Source: 3-1-20CM-4-69-9 sp963833655
GTDB lineage: Bacteria; Actinomycetota; Thermoleophilia; Gaiellales; Gaiellaceae
Length of the DNA: 64,000 nt
NCBI GenBank assembly: GCA_963833655.1
Contig: CAWHYL010000005.1
Coordinates: 62,001 to 126,000 of the forward strand
Direction of reading: 5' to 3'
Shown here in pieces: positions 1 through 7,636 of this stretch. The position numbers were made by a program, and so were the translations under genes. The notes under the pieces were generated by a model. The model was given only the letters and a program-made list of their open reading frames with translations, made no database searches and was not told the origin of the DNA. How positions within the stretch are numbered: position 1 is the first letter of the stretch; each line of letters starts with the position of its first letter.

Positions 1-196
1 GGCGGTCGAGGCGAATCACCGGCCGCCCGCGCGCCTGCTTCGACCCGACGACGGTCGCGGCCTCACCGCCGACGAGCAGCGTCGCGCCGACGGCGAACAG
101 CTCCCGCGACTCGCTCGCGTCCTCGACGACGAAGGATCCGTCCAGTCCGTGCGACTTGCCGACGCGGCCGACGACGACCGCTTCAGGCTTCGCCAC
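1..196 (-). CDS. rimM: Ribosome maturation factor RimM (partial, C-terminus off the window)
   Basis: RimM is a 30S assembly factor that works with S19 on the 16S rRNA 3' domain. The frame opens at a GTG (position 196) and runs off the left edge, leaving 65 residues. The family signature GRVGKSHGLDG is at residues 10-20, followed by a beta-rich stretch typical of the RimM N-terminal barrel. The start lies 14 bp inside the end of the preceding phosphoesterase gene, so translation is probably coupled. Position downstream of ffh, rpsP and the KH gene is the usual rimM place. The PRC-barrel half is not visible. Confidence 0.9.
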   Translation of the reverse strand, partial: MAKPEAVVVGRVGKSHGLDGSFVVEDASESRELFAVGATLLVGGEAATVVGSKQARGRPVIRLDR

Positions 197-854
197 GCGA
201 GACCCGCTCGAAGTGCTCCGTCGCTTCCTCCGCTGTCGCCTGCGGCCACTCCCCCGGCCAATCGGACACGTCGGGTGCCTGGCACCTGGTGTGTCGCAAC
301 TCGACGTCGGCCCCGTCGAGGAAGGCCCAGTACGCGCCGGGCTCGTGCTCGTAGGGCATGCCGACACTGCCCGCGTTGACCAGCCGGATGTCGCCGATGC
401 GCCGGTCGAACTGCACATGCGTGTGGCCGCACACGACGACGTCGGCGTCGACGCCGGCGAGCGCCTCGCGCCACCGCTCGTCCGGGCTGATCTTCGTGAG
501 GATCTCCTCGTCGCTGCGCGGCGTCGCGTGGCAGAACAGCACGCGTCCGATCGAGACCGTCAGCGGCAGGGTGCGGAGGAAGTCGACCTGCTCCGCCGAC
601 AGCCGCGAGCGCACGTGCTCGAGCGCCTCGGGCGGCGCGAAGCCGGGCTGGTCGTCGTAGACCTCGCGGTCGGCGTTGCCGCGAATGAAGCGCACGTCAC
701 CGTCCAGCGCACGCAGCCGCTCGAGCGTCTCGCCGGGCGACGGGCCCATGACGGTGTCGCCGCCGACGACGATGACCTCGGCATCGACCTCCGCGAGCAC
801 GGCATCCAGGGCCGCCAGGTTTCCGTGGATGTCGTAGAGCGCCGCGACGCGCAC
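183..854 (-). CDS. YfcE/MJ0936-type metallophosphoesterase
   Basis: A 223-residue calcineurin-like phosphoesterase. The binuclear metal motifs appear in order: LYDIHGN near the N-terminus, GGDTVMGP near residue 32, IRGNAD near 58, CHATPRSD near 107 and CGHTHVQFDR near 138. Small proteins of this type hydrolyse phosphodiesters or phosphomonoesters in vitro, but the physiological substrate is unknown. Translation starts at GTG 854, whose G is the last base of the khpA stop (TAGTG), and the 3' end overlaps rimM, so it is translationally wedged into the rpsP-rimM operon. A palindromic 13-mer (GGTGCCTGGCACC, 274-286) lies within the coding sequence. Confidence 0.85.
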   Translation of the reverse strand: MRVAALYDIHGNLAALDAVLAEVDAEVIVVGGDTVMGPSPGETLERLRALDGDVRFIRGNADREVYDDQPGFAPPEALEHVRSRLSAEQVDFLRTLPLTVSIGRVLFCHATPRSDEEILTKISPDERWREALAGVDADVVVCGHTHVQFDRRIGDIRLVNAGSVGMPYEHEPGAYWAFLDGADVELRHTRCQAPDVSDWPGEWPQATAEEATEHFERVSRGEA

Positions 855-1084
855 TAGTCGACGATCTCGAGCTGCACGCGGCGCCGCTCGCGCGCGCTCC
901 CCGCGCGCACGATCGTCCGCAGCGCACGCGCGATGCGTCCCTGCCGCCCGATCACCTTGCCGAGATCGTCCTCGGCGACGTGCAGGCGCAGGACGACGGT
1001 GTCGTCCTCGTCGACCCGCTCGACGCGAACCTCGTCGGGCTTGTCGACGAGCTTCCGCGCGAGGAACTCGAGCAACTCGGCCAC
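854..1084 (-). CDS. khpA: KH-domain RNA-binding protein KhpA (YlqC family)
   Basis: A 76-residue single type II KH domain. The nucleic-acid-binding GxxG loop is seen as GKVIGRQGRIARALRTIV near residues 42-59. KhpA partners with KhpB/Jag in many Gram-positive bacteria and binds small RNAs and mRNAs. It sits between rpsP and rimM, its standard neighbourhood. Both junctions are one-base overlaps of the form TAGTG: rpsP stop to this GTG start at 1084, and this stop to the phosphoesterase GTG at 854. Length is normal. Confidence 0.92.
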   Translation of the reverse strand: MAELLEFLARKLVDKPDEVRVERVDEDDTVVLRLHVAEDDLGKVIGRQGRIARALRTIVRAGSARERRRVQLEIVD

Positions 1085-1329
1085 TATTTCGACAGGTTCT
1101 TCGCCTTCAGCAGCTTCTGCACCGCCTCGGAGGGCTGCGCGCCCTTGCCGAGCCAGTCCTTCACCTTCTCCTCGTCGAACTCGATCAGCGACGGATCGTG
1201 CTGGGGGTTGTACCGGCCCACGATCTCGATGAACTTGCCGTCGCGCGGCGAGCGCGAATCGGCCACGACGACGCGATACACCGGGTTCTTCTTCGACCCG
1301 ACCCGCGTCAACCTCATGCGTACGGCCAA
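1084..1329 (-). CDS. rpsP: 30S ribosomal protein S16
   Basis: An 81-residue S16 beginning MAVRMRLTRVGSKKNPVYR, the conserved N-terminal beta-strand region of the family, followed by VVADSRSPRDGKFIEIVGRY. S16 binds the 5' domain of 16S rRNA during 30S assembly. It lies 4 bp downstream of ffh and overlaps khpA by one base, reproducing the common ffh-rpsP-khpA-rimM order. Full length with nothing odd. Confidence 0.97.
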   Translation of the reverse strand: MAVRMRLTRVGSKKNPVYRVVVADSRSPRDGKFIEIVGRYNPQHDPSLIEFDEEKVKDWLGKGAQPSEAVQKLLKAKNLSK

Positions 1330-1333
1330 ACCG

Positions 1334-2710
1334 TCACCTCCGTGACTTGGATCGCTTCTTCCGCTTGTTGGATTTCGTCGCCTTGCGCTTCGGCGCGGGC
1401 GGCGCCGGCGCGCCGGGCAGCTGCGGAAGCTTGCCTTTGCTCATGCCTTTCATGAGCTTCTCCATCTCCTTGCGGCCGTCGAGCAGGCGATTGACCTCCT
1501 CGACGGTCGTGCCCGAACCGTGCGCGATGCGCTGGCGGCGCGAGCCGTCGATGACCTTCGGCAGCGCGCGCTCCTGCGACGTCATCGAGAGGATGATCGC
1601 CTCGACGCGCGCGAACTGCTTCTCGTCGATCTGGTCGATCCCCTCGAGCTGCTTGCCCATGCCCGGGATGAGCTTCACGAGCCCGCCGATCGAGCCCATG
1701 CGGCGGATCATCCGGTAGCTCTTGAGGAAGTCGTCGAAAGTGAACTGGCCCGCCATCATCCGGGCCTCGAGCTCCTTCTGCTCATCCTCCTCGACGGCCT
1801 GCTCCGCCCGCTCGACGAGCGTGAGGATGTCGCCCATCCCGAGGATCCGCGACGCCATTCGGTCTGGATGGAAGTACTCGAGCTGGTCGACTTTCTCGCC
1901 GACGGAGATGAGCTTGATCGGCTTGCCGGTGACGGCCTTCACCGAGAGCGCCGCACCGCCGCGCGCGTCGCCGTCCAGCTTCGTCAGCACGACGCCGTCG
2001 AACGCGATCCGCTCCTGGAACGCGAGCGCGACGTTGACCGCCTCCTGCCCCGTCATCGAGTCGACCACGAGCAGGACGTTGGCCGGCCTTGCGACGTCGC
2101 GGACGCGCTCGAGCTCGTCCATCAGCTCCTCGTCGACGTGGAGACGTCCGGCCGTGTCGAGGATGATCGTGTCGGCGTCGAGCGACTCGATCCCGTTGCG
2201 GACGACCGTCACCGGATCGCTCCCGTCCTCGCGGTAGACCGGGATCTGGATCTGCTTGCCGAGCTGCTCGAGCTGGTCGATCGCGGCGGGCCGCTGCAGG
2301 TCGGCGGCGACGAGACCTGGCTTCCGCCCCTCCTTGCGGAGGAGCAGCGCCAGCTTCGCCGCAGCGGTCGTCTTGCCCGAACCCTGGAGGCCGGCGAGCA
2401 GGATCACCGTCGGCGCCCGGCCGGTGAAAACGAGCTGCGAGCTGCCGGCGCCCATGAGGGAAGTCAGCTCGTCGTGGACGATCTTGACCACCTGCTGGCC
2501 GGGCGTGACGCTCTTCAGGACCTCCTGGCCGAGCGCGCGCTCGCGGACGTGGGCGACGAAGTCTTTGACGACCTCGAAGTTGACGTCGGCCTCGAGCAAC
2601 GCCAGCCGGATCTCGCGCATCGCGCGCGAGATCGCCTCCTCGTCGAGCTTGCCGCGGCCGCGGAGGTCGCCGAGGGCGCCTTGGAGCCTGTCTGACAGGG
2701 CGTCGAACAC
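1334..2710 (-). CDS. ffh: Signal recognition particle GTPase Ffh (SRP54)
   Basis: Ffh binds 4.5S RNA and signal sequences and docks with FtsY. The NG domain shows the P-loop GLQGSGKTTAAAKLA near residue 100, LDTAGRLHVDEELM near 185 and TKLDGDARGGAALS near 245. The methionine-rich M domain follows, ending in a basic lysine/arginine tail. An in-frame TTG exists at 2719, but I prefer GTG 2710: it gives the family-typical start MFDALSDRLQ, and the -10-like TACACT at 2724-2719 would overlap the TTG. The mRNA is then probably leaderless. The gene heads the rpsP operon and is divergent from the cyclase at 2769. Confidence 0.96.
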   Translation of the reverse strand: MFDALSDRLQGALGDLRGRGKLDEEAISRAMREIRLALLEADVNFEVVKDFVAHVRERALGQEVLKSVTPGQQVVKIVHDELTSLMGAGSSQLVFTGRAPTVILLAGLQGSGKTTAAAKLALLLRKEGRKPGLVAADLQRPAAIDQLEQLGKQIQIPVYREDGSDPVTVVRNGIESLDADTIILDTAGRLHVDEELMDELERVRDVARPANVLLVVDSMTGQEAVNVALAFQERIAFDGVVLTKLDGDARGGAALSVKAVTGKPIKLISVGEKVDQLEYFHPDRMASRILGMGDILTLVERAEQAVEEDEQKELEARMMAGQFTFDDFLKSYRMIRRMGSIGGLVKLIPGMGKQLEGIDQIDEKQFARVEAIILSMTSQERALPKVIDGSRRQRIAHGSGTTVEEVNRLLDGRKEMEKLMKGMSKGKLPQLPGAPAPPAPKRKATKSNKRKKRSKSRR

Positions 2711-2718
2711 GGCCGCCA

Positions 2719-2724
2719 AGTGTA
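2719..2724 (-). promoter_or_regulatory. -10-like box TACACT of ffh
   Basis: TACACT on the minus strand lies 8 nt before the GTG start at 2710, which predicts a transcript starting at or beside the start codon. The same spacing recurs before several other genes here. No clear -35 is seen. Confidence 0.5.
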
Positions 2725-2756
2725 GGCGAGAGCTGGGGCTGAGCCGTTTGGCGTCC

Positions 2757-2762
2757 TACACT
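2757..2762 (+). promoter_or_regulatory. -10-like box TACACT of the cyclase-ATPase gene
   Basis: TACACT lies exactly 6 nt before ATG 2769 and repeats the CCTACACT context of the divergent ffh box, 32 bp away. It predicts a leaderless transcript; no Shine-Dalgarno sequence is present. Confidence 0.5.
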
Positions 2763-2768
2763 CCGGAC

Positions 2769-5700
2769 ATGGCCGTGAGTCGCCGTACGGTCACCGTCCT
2801 CTTCGCGGACGTTGCGGATTCGACGCCGCTCGGCGAGCGGCTCGACCCGGAGACGCTGCGGCGCGTCATGTCGCGCTTCTTCGAGCGGATGTCGGCCGTG
2901 CTCGAGCGGCACGGCGGCACGGTCGAGAAGTTCATCGGCGACGCCGTCATGGCGGTGTTCGGGATCCCCGAGCTGCACGAGGACGACGCACTGCGCGCGG
3001 TTCGGGCGGCGACGGAGCTGCGCCAGGCGCTCGCAGCGCTGAACGAGGAGCTCGAGCAGGAGTTCGGGGCGCGGATCGGGATCCGCGTCGGCCTCAACAC
3101 CGGCGAGGTCGTCGCCGGCGACGGCAGCGGCGGTCAGATGCTCGCGACCGGAGATCCCGTCAACGTCGCCAAGCGGCTCGAGGAAGCCGCGCGCACCGGT
3201 GAGATCCTCGTCGGCGAGGCGACACGGCGGCTCGTCGAGAACGCCGCGATCCTCGAGCCCCGCGAGGAGCTGACGCTGAAAGGCAAGAGCACCGCTCAGC
3301 CCGCCTGGAACGTGCTGGCAGTCATCGAAGGCGCCAGCGCCTATGCGCGCCGGCTCGACGCGCCGCTGATCGGACGCGAGGCAGAGCTGCAGCTGCTGCG
3401 CGCCGCCTTCGACGACGCCGTCGCCGCACGGCGGTGCCGTCTCTTCACCATCGTCGGCCCGGCAGGGATCGGCAAATCCCGGCTCGCCACCGAGCTGTGC
3501 GCGTCACTCCCCGACGAGGCGACGGTGCTCACCGGCCGGTGCCTCGCATACGGGGACGGGATCACCTTCTGGCCGCTGATCGAGATCGTCGGCTCGCTCG
3601 GCAGCGACGACGGCATCCGCGAGCTGCTTGCGGACGTCGAGGACGGCGATGTGATCGCGGCACGCGTGCTCGGCGCCGTCGGCTCGAATCCGACCGCGTC
3701 CGGGGGTGAGACGTTCTGGGCGGTTCGGCGGCTGTTCGAGGAGCTCGCGCGCGAGAAGCCGCTCGTCGTCCTCGTCGAGGACATCCACTGGGCCGAGCCG
3801 ACGCTGCTCGACTTGCTCGAGTACCTCGCGGGCTGGACGCACGACGCGCCCCTGCTGCTGCTCTGCCTCGCCAGACCTGAGCTCATCGACGAGCGGCCCG
3901 CGTGGCTGACGCTGAGCGGCGCCGGCGTGCTGCTCGACCCGTTGAGCGACGACGAAGCGAGCAAGCTGCTCGACGAGATCGCGCTCGAGTGGCCGCTCGA
4001 CGCTCCGGCGCGGCGGCGGATCACGGAAGCAGCCGAGGGTAACCCCCTCTACCTCGAGCAGATGGCGGCAATGCTCGCGGAAGGCGGCCCGCTGGAAGGC
4101 ATTCCACCGACGATCCACGCGCTCATCGCCGCGCGCCTCGGCCGGCTGCCGCCCGACGAACGGCGCGTGCTCGAGACCGCCGCGGTCTCGGGCAGCAAGC
4201 ACTTCGTCCGCTCGGCGCTGCGCAAGCTGATGAGCGACGACGACCAGGCAGTGGTGGACGCGAGCCTGCTCAGCCTCGCGCGCAAGGATCTGCTCAGCGC
4301 GCGACCGGGACGCGAGGATGCGTATCGCTTCAGGCACGTGCTCATCCGCGACGCTGCGTATGCCGGGATCCCGAAGGAGCTCCGCGCCCGGCTCCACGAG
4401 CGTTACGCCGACTGGGCGGCGAACACGCGCGCGGGCAAGGCGGGCGACATCGACGAGATCGTCGGGTACCACCTCGAGCAGGCGGTGCGCTACCGCGAGC
4501 AGCTCGGCCCACTCGACGAGCACGACAGGGAGCTCGCCGACCGGGCCGCACGGTTGCTCGGGGCAGCAGGGCAGCGTGCATTTGCCCGCGACGACGCGCC
4601 CGCCGCCGTGAACCTGCTCGACCGCGCGCTCGCGCTCGTGACCGACGAGGACCCGGCCCACCTCGAGCTCTTGCGGCAGCTGAGCACGTCGCTCTGGTCG
4701 ATCGGCGAGGTGGCACGCGCCGAGGCGCTGCTGCGCGGCTTGATCGAGACGGCGGCCGCCGCCGGCAACCGCCAGTACGAGCTCTACGGCGCGCTGCAGC
4801 ACATGAGCTGGCGCTTCTCGCGCGACGAGGCGACGTGGGAGGAAGTGACCGACCTGGCGCGCGCTGCCCTCGCCGCATTCGAGGAGGCGGGCGACGACTA
4901 CGGCCTCGCGCAAGCGTGGCGGCAGCTCGCAAGCTCGTTGCACGCGCGGTCGCGCTTCGCGGAAGCGGCGGAGGCAGCCGAGCAGGCGCTCGAGCACGCC
5001 CGCAGGGCGAACGCCGCTCGTGAGGAAGCCCGCGCTGTCGACCTCCTCTGCATGTGCCTCTTGCACGGACCGACGCCGGTGGCGGCCGCCACAGCACGCG
5101 CCGAGCAGATGCTGGCGGAGGCGGAGGCGGATGCAAACGCAGCGCTGCAGGCGAACGTCAGGACTGCGCTCGCCGAGCTCAAGGCGATGCAGAAGTCCTT
5201 CGACGAGGCGCACGAGCTGCTCGCGTCCGCGCGGCGAACGTACGAGGAGCTCGGCCTCAGGCTCGCGCTCGTCGGGCTGAACCAGGTTCAGGGCCTCGTC
5301 GAGCTGCTGGCGGGCGACGCCGAGGAGGCGGAGCGGGCGTTTCGCACCGGCTTCGAGCTGATCGCCGTCGAGTTCCCGACGTGGCGCGCGTACCAGGCGG
5401 GACTCCTTGCCGACGCGCTCTACGAGCAGCGCCGCCTCGACGAGGCGCGCGAGCTCGTCGAAACCACGAGCACCGACCGGCTCGAGGAGCTCGAGAACAT
5501 CCTCCCGTGGGCGACGGTCAAGGCGCGCCTGCTCGCACGCGACGGCAGCTACGAGGAGGGCGAAGACCTGCTGCGTGACATCGCCGCGCGCGCGTCACAG
5601 ACGGACGCGCTGAACGCCCACGGTCACGTCCTGCTTGCGCTCGCGGAGGTCCTCCACATCGCGCACCGAACGGACGACGCGCGGGCCGTCGCCGCCCAGG

Positions 5701-5783
5701 CGGCCGACATCTTCGGGCGGAAGGGGAACGTGCCCGCGGCGGAGCGGGCGGCCGCGCTTCTCGTCGAGCCCGCGCGGCGTTAG
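2769..5783 (+). CDS. Class III nucleotide cyclase - AAA/STAND ATPase - TPR signalling protein
   Basis: A 1004-residue soluble protein. The N-terminal cyclase homology domain (about 1-180) has both metal-binding Asp residues (D14 in FADVADST, D58 in IGDAVMAVFG) and the transition-state Asn/Arg pair in NVAKRL, so it looks catalytically competent. A STAND-type ATPase follows: Walker A GPAGIGKS near 230 and Walker B VVLVEDIHWAEP near 335. The C-terminal ~500 residues are alanine-rich helical repeats of TPR type. The ATG at 2769 was chosen because the cyclase fold starts at once (RRTVTVLFADV) and a -10-like box precedes it. Substrate (ATP or GTP) and ligand are unknown. A mirror-image relative lies at 39627-42839. 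Confidence 0.85.
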   Translation: MAVSRRTVTVLFADVADSTPLGERLDPETLRRVMSRFFERMSAVLERHGGTVEKFIGDAVMAVFGIPELHEDDALRAVRAATELRQALAALNEELEQEFGARIGIRVGLNTGEVVAGDGSGGQMLATGDPVNVAKRLEEAARTGEILVGEATRRLVENAAILEPREELTLKGKSTAQPAWNVLAVIEGASAYARRLDAPLIGREAELQLLRAAFDDAVAARRCRLFTIVGPAGIGKSRLATELCASLPDEATVLTGRCLAYGDGITFWPLIEIVGSLGSDDGIRELLADVEDGDVIAARVLGAVGSNPTASGGETFWAVRRLFEELAREKPLVVLVEDIHWAEPTLLDLLEYLAGWTHDAPLLLLCLARPELIDERPAWLTLSGAGVLLDPLSDDEASKLLDEIALEWPLDAPARRRITEAAEGNPLYLEQMAAMLAEGGPLEGIPPTIHALIAARLGRLPPDERRVLETAAVSGSKHFVRSALRKLMSDDDQAVVDASLLSLARKDLLSARPGREDAYRFRHVLIRDAAYAGIPKELRARLHERYADWAANTRAGKAGDIDEIVGYHLEQAVRYREQLGPLDEHDRELADRAARLLGAAGQRAFARDDAPAAVNLLDRALALVTDEDPAHLELLRQLSTSLWSIGEVARAEALLRGLIETAAAAGNRQYELYGALQHMSWRFSRDEATWEEVTDLARAALAAFEEAGDDYGLAQAWRQLASSLHARSRFAEAAEAAEQALEHARRANAAREEARAVDLLCMCLLHGPTPVAAATARAEQMLAEAEADANAALQANVRTALAELKAMQKSFDEAHELLASARRTYEELGLRLALVGLNQVQGLVELLAGDAEEAERAFRTGFELIAVEFPTWRAYQAGLLADALYEQRRLDEARELVETTSTDRLEELENILPWATVKARLLARDGSYEEGEDLLRDIAARASQTDALNAHGHVLLALAEVLHIAHRTDDARAVAAQAADIFGRKGNVPAAERAAALLVEPARR

Positions 5784-5821
5784 AGTCGCCTGACATTCTG
5801 CCCGCTGCGGAGGGAGACATC

Positions 5822-6010
5822 ATGGGTCAGGGAACGAAGAAGATGGATCACCCGGCACACGATCACCACATGGACCACTTCTCCGATGCCATGGAAGACG
5901 CGCTCAAGAACACGGACCCAGCGGAACAGCCGCAGAGCGTCACCTTCCAGGTCCTCGTCTCGCCCAACCCAGGCGGCGTGAAGGAGTACATCGTCAACAT
6001 CCACGGCTAG
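5822..6010 (+). CDS. Mini-dodecin-like small protein (His/Asp-rich N-terminus)
   Basis: A 62-residue protein with a strong ribosome-binding site (GGAGGGAG) before ATG 5822. Its N-terminus is histidine/aspartate-rich (DHPAHDHHMDHF, residues 9-20). Its C-terminal half resembles the dodecin encoded 13 bp downstream: SPNPGGVKEYIVNI here against DPNPGGIKEYRTTVNV there, and FSDAMEDAL resembles the FAKAADEAV helix. It therefore looks like a dodecin shortened at the front, lacking the first beta-strand, with a possible metal-binding tail. The tandem arrangement suggests co-expression and perhaps co-assembly. The function is not known; I recognise no named family. Confidence 0.75.
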   Translation: MGQGTKKMDHPAHDHHMDHFSDAMEDALKNTDPAEQPQSVTFQVLVSPNPGGVKEYIVNIHG

Positions 6011-6023
6011 TCAGGAGGGCGAA

Positions 6024-6248
6024 TTGGCACACGTCGTCAAGGTCATCACCGTCATCGGCTCGTCCGAGCAGAGCTTCGCGAAAGCGGCCGACGAGGCCGT
6101 GCGGACGGCGCAGAAGACGATCCGAAACATCACCGGTGTCGATGTCCTCTCGATGAGCGCGACCGTCGATCCGAATCCCGGCGGCATCAAGGAGTACCGG
6201 ACGACGGTGAACGTCGCGTTCGTCGTCGAGAACCCCGGCGACGACTAG
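6024..6248 (+). CDS. Dodecin family flavin-binding protein
   Basis: A 74-residue dodecin. Dodecins form hollow dodecamers that store or buffer flavins (FMN, riboflavin or lumichrome) and sometimes CoA. The fold is visible: strand AHVVKVITVIGSS, helix SFAKAADEAVRTAQKTIRN, then strands DVLSMSATVD and EYRTTVNVAFVVE. The start is TTG 6024, preceded by AGGAGGGC with good spacing; it is missed if only ATG is considered. The small paralogue at 5822 is immediately upstream. No riboflavin gene adjoins it, though rib genes occur at 28-33 kb. Confidence 0.88.
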   Translation: MAHVVKVITVIGSSEQSFAKAADEAVRTAQKTIRNITGVDVLSMSATVDPNPGGIKEYRTTVNVAFVVENPGDD

Positions 6249-6250
6249 GT

Positions 6251-6676
6251 CTAGGTCTCGAGCACGCGCTTGAGGTTGCCGAGCGCGGCGACCTCGTTGC
6301 GCATCGACTTCGAGACCATCGACGCCATCAGCTTCTGCATACCGCTCAGCTTCGCGTTCAGCGTGAGCGTGACGCGGGTGCCGCCGTCCGCATCCTCGAA
6401 GCGGTAGCTGCCCTCCGGCCGAACCGGCCCGGCCAGTGTCCGAAAGGCGAGCAACGTGTCCGGCTGATACGCGGTCACCTCGAAGTCCGCGTCGATGCGC
6501 CGGCCCATCGGGCCCTTCACCCCCTGCGTGTAGATCGCGTCCTGCCCCTCGCCCGACGCGCGCTTGATGTCGACGACGCCGCGACGCCATTGCGGATCGT
6601 TCTCGTGGTCGGCGACGAACGCGAACACCTCGGGACGCGGGCGGCCGATCACGACGCTGTTCTCAGCGGACGCCAT
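6251..6676 (-). CDS. SRPBCC-family (START-like) protein
   Basis: A 141-residue polyketide-cyclase/START-like fold. The N-terminus NSVVIGRPRPEVFAFVADHEN is the typical opening strand-helix of SRPBCC proteins, followed by DPQWRRGVVDIKR and a long C-terminal helix (KLMASMVSKSMRNEVAALGNL). Such proteins bind small hydrophobic ligands. The substrate cannot be told from sequence. It converges with dodecin (2-bp gap) and lies 9 bp before ftsY in the same direction. Confidence 0.75.
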   Translation of the reverse strand: MASAENSVVIGRPRPEVFAFVADHENDPQWRRGVVDIKRASGEGQDAIYTQGVKGPMGRRIDADFEVTAYQPDTLLAFRTLAGPVRPEGSYRFEDADGGTRVTLTLNAKLSGMQKLMASMVSKSMRNEVAALGNLKRVLET

Positions 6677-6685
6677 GCCGCGAGC

Positions 6686-7636
6686 CTACTCCGCGACGAG
6701 GGCCCTCGCGAAGTCGTCCGGGTCGAACGGCCGCAGGTCGTCGAGCGTTTCCCCCACGCCGATCAGCTTGACCGGCAGGCCGACCTCGTGCGCGATCGCG
6801 ACGGCGATGCCGCCCTTCGCGCTGCCGTCGAGCTTCGTCAGCGCGACCCCCGTCACGCCGACGGCCTCGCCGAACAGCCGCGCCTGCTGGAGGCCGTTCT
6901 GCCCCGTCGTCGCGTCGACGACGAGGAGCGTCTCGTGCGGCGCTCCCTCCAGCTTCCCCTCGATCACGCGCCGCACCTTCGCAAGCTCCTGCATCAGGTT
7001 CGCCTGCGTGTGCAACCGGCCGGCGGTGTCGACGATGACCACGTCGGCGCCGTCGCGGCTCGCACGCTCGATCGCGTCGTAGGCGACGGACGCGGGATCG
7101 GCGCCGCGCTCGCCGCCGACGAACTCGGCGTCTGCGCGCTCCGCCCAGATCTCGAGCTGCTCCTCCGCGGCCGCGCGGAACGTGTCCGCCGCCGCGAGCA
7201 CGACCGTGTGCCCGTGCTGCCGCAGCCGCTCGGCAAGCTTGCCGATCGTCGTCGTCTTTCCCGTGCCGTTGACGCCGACGACGAGCAGGACGCTCGGCTC
7301 CGCCCGCACGTTCAGCGTGCCCGGATCGCCGAGCAGCGCGCTGATCTCCTCGGCGAGCGCGCCGCCCAGGTCGGTCAGATCCTGACGCGCCTCGAGGCGC
7401 TGCACGAGCTCCGCCGTTGCGCGCACGCCGACGTCCGCGCGGATCAACGCCTCCTCGAGCCGCTCCCACGCAGCGTCGTCACCGGGATCGAACGCCGCCG
7501 ACGCGAGCTCGGCGGTCAGCGCGCGCCGGCTCTTCGACAGCGAGTCGCGCAGGCGCGAGAAGAGACCGCTGCGGGCCGCGTCGGGCTCGGGCTGCGCGTT
7601 CTCCTCGCCGAGCAGCTGGGCCCAGCTACGAGGCAA
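6686..7636 (-). CDS. ftsY: Signal recognition particle receptor FtsY
   Basis: FtsY is the membrane-associated receptor GTPase for Ffh. The 316-residue protein has an N domain (GLFSRLRDSLSKSRRAL) and a G domain with GVNGTGKTTTIGKLA, VDTAGRLHTQANLM and TKLDGSAKGGIAVAIAH. The long acidic A domain of E. coli FtsY is absent, as in many Gram-positive proteins. Translation starts at TTG 7636, 11 bp inside the smc 3' end, so expression is coupled to smc, the common smc-ftsY order. Confidence 0.95.
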   Translation of the reverse strand: MPRSWAQLLGEENAQPEPDAARSGLFSRLRDSLSKSRRALTAELASAAFDPGDDAAWERLEEALIRADVGVRATAELVQRLEARQDLTDLGGALAEEISALLGDPGTLNVRAEPSVLLVVGVNGTGKTTTIGKLAERLRQHGHTVVLAAADTFRAAAEEQLEIWAERADAEFVGGERGADPASVAYDAIERASRDGADVVIVDTAGRLHTQANLMQELAKVRRVIEGKLEGAPHETLLVVDATTGQNGLQQARLFGEAVGVTGVALTKLDGSAKGGIAVAIAHEVGLPVKLIGVGETLDDLRPFDPDDFARALVAE

